Shown here in pieces: positions 59,608-64,000 of a stretch of 64,000 bases of DNA (the first letter of the stretch is position 1; the number at the start of each line of letters is the position of its first letter). This DNA comes from Nocardioides sp. Soil805 (lineage in GTDB: Bacteria; Actinomycetota; Actinomycetes; Propionibacteriales; Nocardioidaceae): contig NZ_LMSU01000005.1 of the NCBI RefSeq assembly GCF_001429625.1, positions 41,783-105,782 of the forward strand, in the 5' to 3' direction. The translations under genes were made by a program, and so were the position numbers. The notes below the pieces were generated by a model, which was not told the DNA's origin, ran no database searches, and worked only from the letters and a program-made list of their open reading frames with translations.

Positions 59608-60888
59608 TCAGCGCACGTGCCCGTCGCCCACGACGACGTACTTGGTGGACGTCATCTCGGGCAGCCCCATCGGTCCCCGGGCGTGCAGCTTCTGGGTGCT
59701 GATGCCGATCTCCGCACCGAAGCCGAACTCGCCGCCGTCGGTGAACCGGGTCGAGGCGTTGACGAGCACCGCGGCGGAGTCGACGGCCGCCACGAAGCGC
59801 CGGATCGTCCCCTGGTCGCGGGCCACGATCGCCTCGGAGTGGCCCGAGGAGAAGCGACGGATGTGGGCGATCGCCGCCTCCACGTCGGCCACCACGGCGG
59901 CCGAGATGTCGGACGAGAGGTACTCCGTGGCGTGGTCCTCGTCGGTCGCGACGACCACGTCGTCGTACTCGCAGAACGCCTCGTCGCCGTGGATGGTCAC
60001 GTCGTGGGCCCGCAGCGCGTCGATGACGGCGGGCAGGAAGTCGTCGGCGACGTCCTCGTGCACCAGCAGGGACTCGGCGGCGTTGCAGACGCTGGTGCGC
60101 TGGGTCTTGGCGTTGACCACGATGGCGAGCGCCTGGTCGAGGTCGGCCGAGGCGTCGACGTACACGTGGCAGTTGCCGACGCCGGTCTCGATGACCGGCA
60201 CCGTGGACTCCTCGACGACGCTGCGGATCAGGCCCGCTCCCCCGCGCGGGATCAGCACGTCGACCAGCCCCCGGGCCCGCATCAGGGCCTTGACCGAGTC
60301 GTGGCTGTCGCCGGGCACGAGCTGGACGACGTCGGCCGGCAGGCCGGCGGCGACCACGGCGCCGCGGAGCACCTCGACGATGGCCGCGTTGCTGGACCGC
60401 GCGCTCGAGGAGCCGCGCAGCAGGACGGCATTGCCCGACTTGAGGCAGATGCCGGCGGCGTCGGCGGTCACGTTGGGCCGGGCCTCGTAGATCATCCCGA
60501 CCACGCCGAAGGGCACGCGCAGCTGGCGCAGCTCGAGGCCGTTGGCCAGCGTCGAGCCCCGCACCACCTCGCCGACGGGGTCGGCCAGCCCGGCGACGTC
60601 GACGAGGCCCGCGGCCATGGCCGCGAGCCGGTCGCTGGTGAGGCGCAGCCGGTCGATGATGTGGGCGGGGGTGCCCGCCTCCTCGGCCCGCGCGACGTCC
60701 TCGGCGTTGGCGGCCAGCACCGCCGGCGCCTGCGCCAGCAGGGCGTCGGCCATCGCGTGCAGGGCCGCGTCCTTGGTGGCGCGGGTGGCCAGCGCCAGGT
60801 CGTGGCTGGAGACGCGGGCGCGGGTCGCGACCTCGCGGACCCCGGCCTCGTGGTCGGCCCGGTCGTGCGTGGGGGCGTCGGTGCTCAT
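59608..60888 (-). CDS. proA: Gamma-glutamyl phosphate reductase
   Basis: 426 aa, aldehyde-dehydrogenase superfamily. Catalytic Cys in KTQRTSVCNAAESLLV, GVVGMIYEARPNVT and IPRGGAGLIRSV are family motifs. It makes glutamate-5-semialdehyde in proline synthesis. proB is not adjacent. -10 TACGCT (minus, 60895-60900) ends 6 nt before the ATG: leaderless. Confidence 0.96.
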   Translation of the reverse strand: MSTDAPTHDRADHEAGVREVATRARVSSHDLALATRATKDAALHAMADALLAQAPAVLAANAEDVARAEEAGTPAHIIDRLRLTSDRLAAMAAGLVDVAGLADPVGEVVRGSTLANGLELRQLRVPFGVVGMIYEARPNVTADAAGICLKSGNAVLLRGSSSARSSNAAIVEVLRGAVVAAGLPADVVQLVPGDSHDSVKALMRARGLVDVLIPRGGAGLIRSVVEESTVPVIETGVGNCHVYVDASADLDQALAIVVNAKTQRTSVCNAAESLLVHEDVADDFLPAVIDALRAHDVTIHGDEAFCEYDDVVVATDEDHATEYLSSDISAAVVADVEAAIAHIRRFSSGHSEAIVARDQGTIRRFVAAVDSAAVLVNASTRFTDGGEFGFGAEIGISTQKLHARGPMGLPEMTSTKYVVVGDGHVR

Positions 60889-60963
60889 GGCTCGAGCGTA
60901 GGTCGGCCGGCACCCCCTCGCGAGGCCGTCTCAGCCGCGGGCCGCGGGGTTAGGGTGCCGGGC

Positions 60964-62526
60964 ATGACGGGGACCCGGGGACGACTCATGCCCAGGCTGG
61001 TCGGGGGCGGCATCGCCGTCGCCCTGCTCGCCACCACGCTGGCCGCGGCGCGCGCCGAGGTGGCGCCGGCGCCGGCCACGGAGGCCGACCTGCCGCGGGA
61101 GACGACACGCGGGGTCGTGGTCGACCTCGCCGACGGCGACCGGTTCGCGGTCAGCGTCTCGCGCAACCTCCGCGAGGTGCGCGGCCGACGGTACGACGCC
61201 GCCACCGGCACGTGGGGCGAGCGGACGGTGGTGCTGAGGAGGAAGAACCTCTTCTGCGGGGACGTCGACGCCCGCGCTGCCGGCACGTCGGTAGCCCTGA
61301 TCGCCGAGTGCGACCGGTTCGGCTACGCCGAGGACCAGGCGCCCACCCACTCCCAGGCGCTGTGGTCGGACGACCTCGTGACCTGGCGGGTGCACCGGCT
61401 CGAGGGCGAGGCCTACGAGGAGCCGGGCATCTCCCCCGACGGCCGCTCGGCGGTCTGGCCGCAGTACCAGGGCCACCTCACCCTCACCCCCGCCGAGGGC
61501 TTCGGCTCCCGCACCATCTCCCTGCCCGGGCAGGAGTACACCGAGACCGCCACCATCGCCGACGACGGTCGCGTCTCGGTCCTGTACGGCCGGAACGGTC
61601 GCCGGGAGGCGGACTGCCGGTTCACCGTGGTCACCCGCCTCGGCGACGGGGAGCCCGTCCGGCAGGAGCTGGACGTTCCCAACGCCTGCAGCGACTCCTC
61701 CCTGGTCAACGTCGACGCGCTGACCGTGCTCTTCGGGGACCGCACCTCCCCCGCCTACGTCACCACCATCAGCCGCCCCGACCAGTCCTCCGCGTGGACG
61801 GTCACCGCCGTCGCACCCTCCGCGGCTCCCGGCCTCGTCGAGCGCGGCGGTCGCGCCGGGACGACCTACGTGAGCTCCCCCGGCCTACCGCTGGTGGCCC
61901 TGTCCTCGGCCGACCGGAGTGCCGTCGACGTGCAGGAGTACGACGCCCTCGCGCAGCGGTGGGGGCCGCTGCGTCCGCTGACCACCCTGCCCGGGCCGTG
62001 CCACTGGGAGGGCGCGTTCTCCTCGCAGCCCTTCGGCGTCCTGGTCGCGCAGGTGGCGTGCGCCGGTCGTTCGAAGGCGCTGGTGTCCACCGACGGCTCG
62101 ACCTGGACCACGGTCCAGGTGGCCAGCCACCCGCTCGGGGTCTCGGCCGACCGGCGGTGGGTGTCCTCCAGCACCCGACGCTCCACCACCGTCTTCTCCC
62201 GCGAGCTCGGCCGGGTCGTGCTCCCGGTCGGGGCCACCCGCCGCTGTGACGTCGTGCTCCCGTCGGGCCCGGGGTCCGCACTGAGGCTGACCACGTCCCG
62301 GGCGTCCGGCTGGCCGACGGTCCTGCAGGAGTCCACAGCGTCGGGCTGGCGTCGTACGGACACCGCCGTCCCGCGCGCCCGGGCCCGCAACGACACCTGC
62401 CGCCGCGTGCAGGTCGACCTCTACGGGACGGCTCCCTCCTACACGTTCTCCGGCCGCCTCCACAGCACCACGCTGTCGGTGGTCCCGCGCGGGGACGGCT
62501 GGAAGGTCCGGCGCACCCTCTACTGA
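60964..62526 (+). CDS. Secreted protein, probable beta-propeller
   Basis: 520 aa. Signal peptide (MTGTRGRLMPRLVGGGIAVA; cleavage probably near ARA-EV), then repeated Ser/Thr-rich beta-strand blocks with short 'DG' turns and WSDDL/TDGSTW motifs, suggestive of a sialidase-like or WD-type propeller. Several Cys pairs fit an extracellular protein. No enzyme motif recognised. -10 TAGGGT (60951-60956) ends 7 nt before the ATG. Its last 7 bp overlap the end of the convergent hydrolase gene. Confidence 0.75.
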   Translation: MTGTRGRLMPRLVGGGIAVALLATTLAAARAEVAPAPATEADLPRETTRGVVVDLADGDRFAVSVSRNLREVRGRRYDAATGTWGERTVVLRRKNLFCGDVDARAAGTSVALIAECDRFGYAEDQAPTHSQALWSDDLVTWRVHRLEGEAYEEPGISPDGRSAVWPQYQGHLTLTPAEGFGSRTISLPGQEYTETATIADDGRVSVLYGRNGRREADCRFTVVTRLGDGEPVRQELDVPNACSDSSLVNVDALTVLFGDRTSPAYVTTISRPDQSSAWTVTAVAPSAAPGLVERGGRAGTTYVSSPGLPLVALSSADRSAVDVQEYDALAQRWGPLRPLTTLPGPCHWEGAFSSQPFGVLVAQVACAGRSKALVSTDGSTWTTVQVASHPLGVSADRRWVSSSTRRSTTVFSRELGRVVLPVGATRRCDVVLPSGPGSALRLTTSRASGWPTVLQESTASGWRRTDTAVPRARARNDTCRRVQVDLYGTAPSYTFSGRLHSTTLSVVPRGDGWKVRRTLY

Positions 62527-63272
62527 GCCGGGGCGGACGCCCCGCCCACGGGCAGGTTCTCCGCGAGCCAGGCGGCGGTCCGCTCCCACGCCAGGCGCGA
62601 TGCGTCGGCGTCGTGCAGGAAGAAGTCGGGGTTGTCGAAGGCGTGGTCCGCGGTCGCGTAGGCGTGGAACGTGACGTGCTCCAGCGGCTCGAGGGCGTCG
62701 CGGACCTGCTCGACCACGACCGGGGTGAGGAACTGGTCGGCCAGCCCGAAGTGGTGCAGGGAGGGCGCCGTCACCGCCTCCGGCTCGACGACCGTCACCG
62801 GTGCGTCGGGGTCCACGAGGCCCAGGATGTCGGGCAGGGCCGAGCCGTAGTAGCTGACCAGCACGTCGGGCGAGGACTCGGCGGCCACGCTGAACCCCAG
62901 CCCGCCGCCGAAGCAGAAGCCCACGATCCCGACGCCGCCGACGACCTCGCTGCGCGAACGGATCTGCTCGAGGGCGTCGAGGCTGTCGCGGACCGCCGCC
63001 TGCCAGTCGGCCCGCTGGAGCAGCGCGAGCGCCTGCTCCAGGGCGTCGGGTCCCTCCTCGACGGAGGAGACGCCCAGGCGCCAGAAGAGCTCGGGGGCCA
63101 GGACGACGTAACCCAGGGACGCCAGGTCGCGGGCGCGCTGCTCGATGTAGCGGCTCACCCCGAAGATCTCCTGCAGCAGCAGGATCCCCGGCCCGCTGCC
63201 GGACTCGGGCAGCCAGAGGTGGGCCGGCATGTCGCCGTCGGGGGTGGTGATCGTGACCCGCGTGCTCTCCAT
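62520..63272 (-). CDS. Dienelactone hydrolase family protein
   Basis: 250 aa, alpha/beta hydrolase. Cys nucleophile in GFCFGGG, Glu in LLQEIFGV, His in ATADHAF and a matching Asp: the dienelactone hydrolase triad. Typical substrates are dienelactones from chlorocatechol cleavage, but most homologs have unknown roles. The start is ATG 63272, set by -10 TAGGTT (minus, 63280-63285) 7 nt upstream; the TTG at 63281 overlaps that hexamer. Confidence 0.9.
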   Translation of the reverse strand: MESTRVTITTPDGDMPAHLWLPESGSGPGILLLQEIFGVSRYIEQRARDLASLGYVVLAPELFWRLGVSSVEEGPDALEQALALLQRADWQAAVRDSLDALEQIRSRSEVVGGVGIVGFCFGGGLGFSVAAESSPDVLVSYYGSALPDILGLVDPDAPVTVVEPEAVTAPSLHHFGLADQFLTPVVVEQVRDALEPLEHVTFHAYATADHAFDNPDFFLHDADASRLAWERTAAWLAENLPVGGASAPAQ

Positions 63273-63312
63273 GACCGGCAACCTAGCGCGAGGGCCCGGT
63301 CACGACGCACGA

Positions 63313-63341
63313 ACGCCCCCGACCGTTGCGGTCGGGGGCGT
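63313..63341 (-). terminator. etfA terminator
   Basis: A 12-bp perfect stem ACGCCCCCGACC with GGTCGGGGGCGT and loop GTTGC, 30 bp past the etfA stop. An outer pair of arms (CACGACGCACGA 63301-63312 with TCGTGCGTCGTG 63348-63359) encloses it. Confidence 0.85.
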
Positions 63342-63370
63342 CCTGCGTCGTGCGTCGTGCGAGGGGCGGG

Positions 63371-64000
63371 TCAGCCCTTGCGCTGGGTGACCTTCTCGGT
63401 CGCGGCCGGCAGGACGGTGTGGAGGTCGCCCACCACGCCGAAGTCCACGAGCTCGAAGATCGGGGCCTCCTCGTCCTTGTTGACGGCCACGATGGTCTTG
63501 GAGGTCTGCATGCCCGCGCGGTGCTGGATCGCGCCCGAGATGCCGTTGGCGACGTAGAGCTGCGGCGAGACGGTCTTGCCGGTCTGGCCGACCTGGAACG
63601 CGTGCGGCATCCAGCCCGAGTCGACCGCGGCACGCGAGGCACCCACGGCCGCGCCGAGGGAGTCGGCGAAGGCCTCGATCGGCTCGAAGTTGCCGCCGGT
63701 GCCACGACCGCCGGAGACCACGATCGCGGCCTCGGTCAGCTCGGGGCGACCGGTCGACTTGCGCGGCTGCGAGGCGATGATCTGCGCGGTCTTCGCGGCG
63801 TCCGAGATGGTCGGCGCGAACGCCTCCACGGCACCCGCGCCCGCGGACTCCTCCGGGGCGGCCGAGTTGGGCTTGACCGTGATGATCGGCGTGCCCTGCG
63901 TGACCTTCGCGGTGACGGTGTAGTTGCCCGCGAACACGCTCTGCGTGGTGACGGGTCCCTCCTGGACGTCGACGGCGTCGGTGATCAGGCCGGACCCGAT
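63371..64000 (-). CDS. etfA: Electron transfer flavoprotein alpha subunit, 5' end outside window
   Basis: 209 residues visible; the frame runs off the right edge (GSGLITDAVDV at the start). The C-terminal FAD domain is complete: VVSGGRGTGG, the Arg/Ser FAD loop in GASRAAVDSGWM, VGQTGKTVSPQLYVANGISGAIQH and the C-terminal AVNKDEEAPIFELVDFGVVGD. EtfAB carries electrons from acyl-CoA dehydrogenases to the quinone pool. etfB would be expected upstream, outside the window. Confidence 0.96.
   Translation of the reverse strand: MGSGLITDAVDVQEGPVTTQSVFAGNYTVTAKVTQGTPIITVKPNSAAPEESAGAGAVEAFAPTISDAAKTAQIIASQPRKSTGRPELTEAAIVVSGGRGTGGNFEPIEAFADSLGAAVGASRAAVDSGWMPHAFQVGQTGKTVSPQLYVANGISGAIQHRAGMQTSKTIVAVNKDEEAPIFELVDFGVVGDLHTVLPAATEKVTQRKG

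Overview
The window is about 72% G+C actinobacterial chromosome. Single-copy gene content and order point to Nocardioides or a close relative (Nocardioidaceae). The backbone is the housekeeping block also seen, interrupted, in Mycobacterium tuberculosis around Rv2364c-Rv2427c (from memory): era, a cytidine-deaminase-fold protein, a CBS/CorC protein, ybeY, phoH, HIT protein, rsmE, dnaJ, hrcA, hemW, lepA, rpsT, holA, comEC, comEA, degV, gpgP-like phosphatase, rsfS, nadD, proA. There is one tRNA (Ala-GGC), no rRNA, no insertion sequence and no CRISPR array.

Layout. 1-3.6 kb: 3' end of a DUF222/HNH endonuclease, a GNAT enzyme, era and a siderophore-interacting flavoprotein. 3.6-6.3 kb: a two-gene unit matching tmsA-tmsB for 10-methyl (tuberculostearic-type) fatty acids, placed between era and its usual upstream partners. 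6.4-9.5 kb: phoH-ybeY-corC-cdd-like operon. 9.6-13 kb: small membrane protein, a secreted type-II copper monooxygenase-like lipoprotein coupled to a HIT protein, a GerMN/Gmad2 lipoprotein, then two inverted arrays of a 32-bp tandem repeat. 13-19.6 kb: CIRCE-controlled hrcA-dnaJ-rsmE, an MBL-fold enzyme, DUF3097 and hemW. 19.7-25.6 kb: acyl-CoA synthetase, a frameshifted flavoprotein, a streptomycin/hydroxyurea-kinase-type protein and argS, the last two sharing one palindromic promoter. 25.6-33.2 kb: a GntR-regulated catabolic operon (CoA transferase, HyuA, HyuB, isochorismatase-fold hydrolase, HMG-CoA-lyase-like enzyme). 33.2-43.4 kb: MerR/flavoprotein and AraC/TIGR03086 divergent pairs, an AlkZ-like protein, hutD-like gene, lepA and two tandem paralogous kinases. 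43.5-51.9 kb: rpsT, holA, comEC, comEA, degV and leuS. 52-64 kb: DUF4870 protein, ArsR-MFS, SDR, a VOC-DUF6226 fusion, a frameshifted aquaporin, tRNA-Ala, the small protein-nadD-rsfS-phosphatase operon, proA, a secreted protein, a dienelactone hydrolase and the edge-truncated etfA.

Regulation is unusually readable. At least 22 starts have a TANNNT-like -10 hexamer ending exactly 6 or 7 nt before the start codon, the spacing expected for leaderless mRNAs, and this fixes several starts. The clearest regulatory structure is upstream of leuS: a leaderless 12-codon peptide with consecutive CTG CTT CTT leucine codons, followed by a hairpin and a terminator with a six-U tail. This looks like ribosome-mediated attenuation by leucine-tRNA charging. 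Operators are visible as CIRCE, a perfect 10+10 palindrome at the MerR pair, an 8+8 inverted repeat at the AraC pair and a GTATGCA-type site at the GntR gene.
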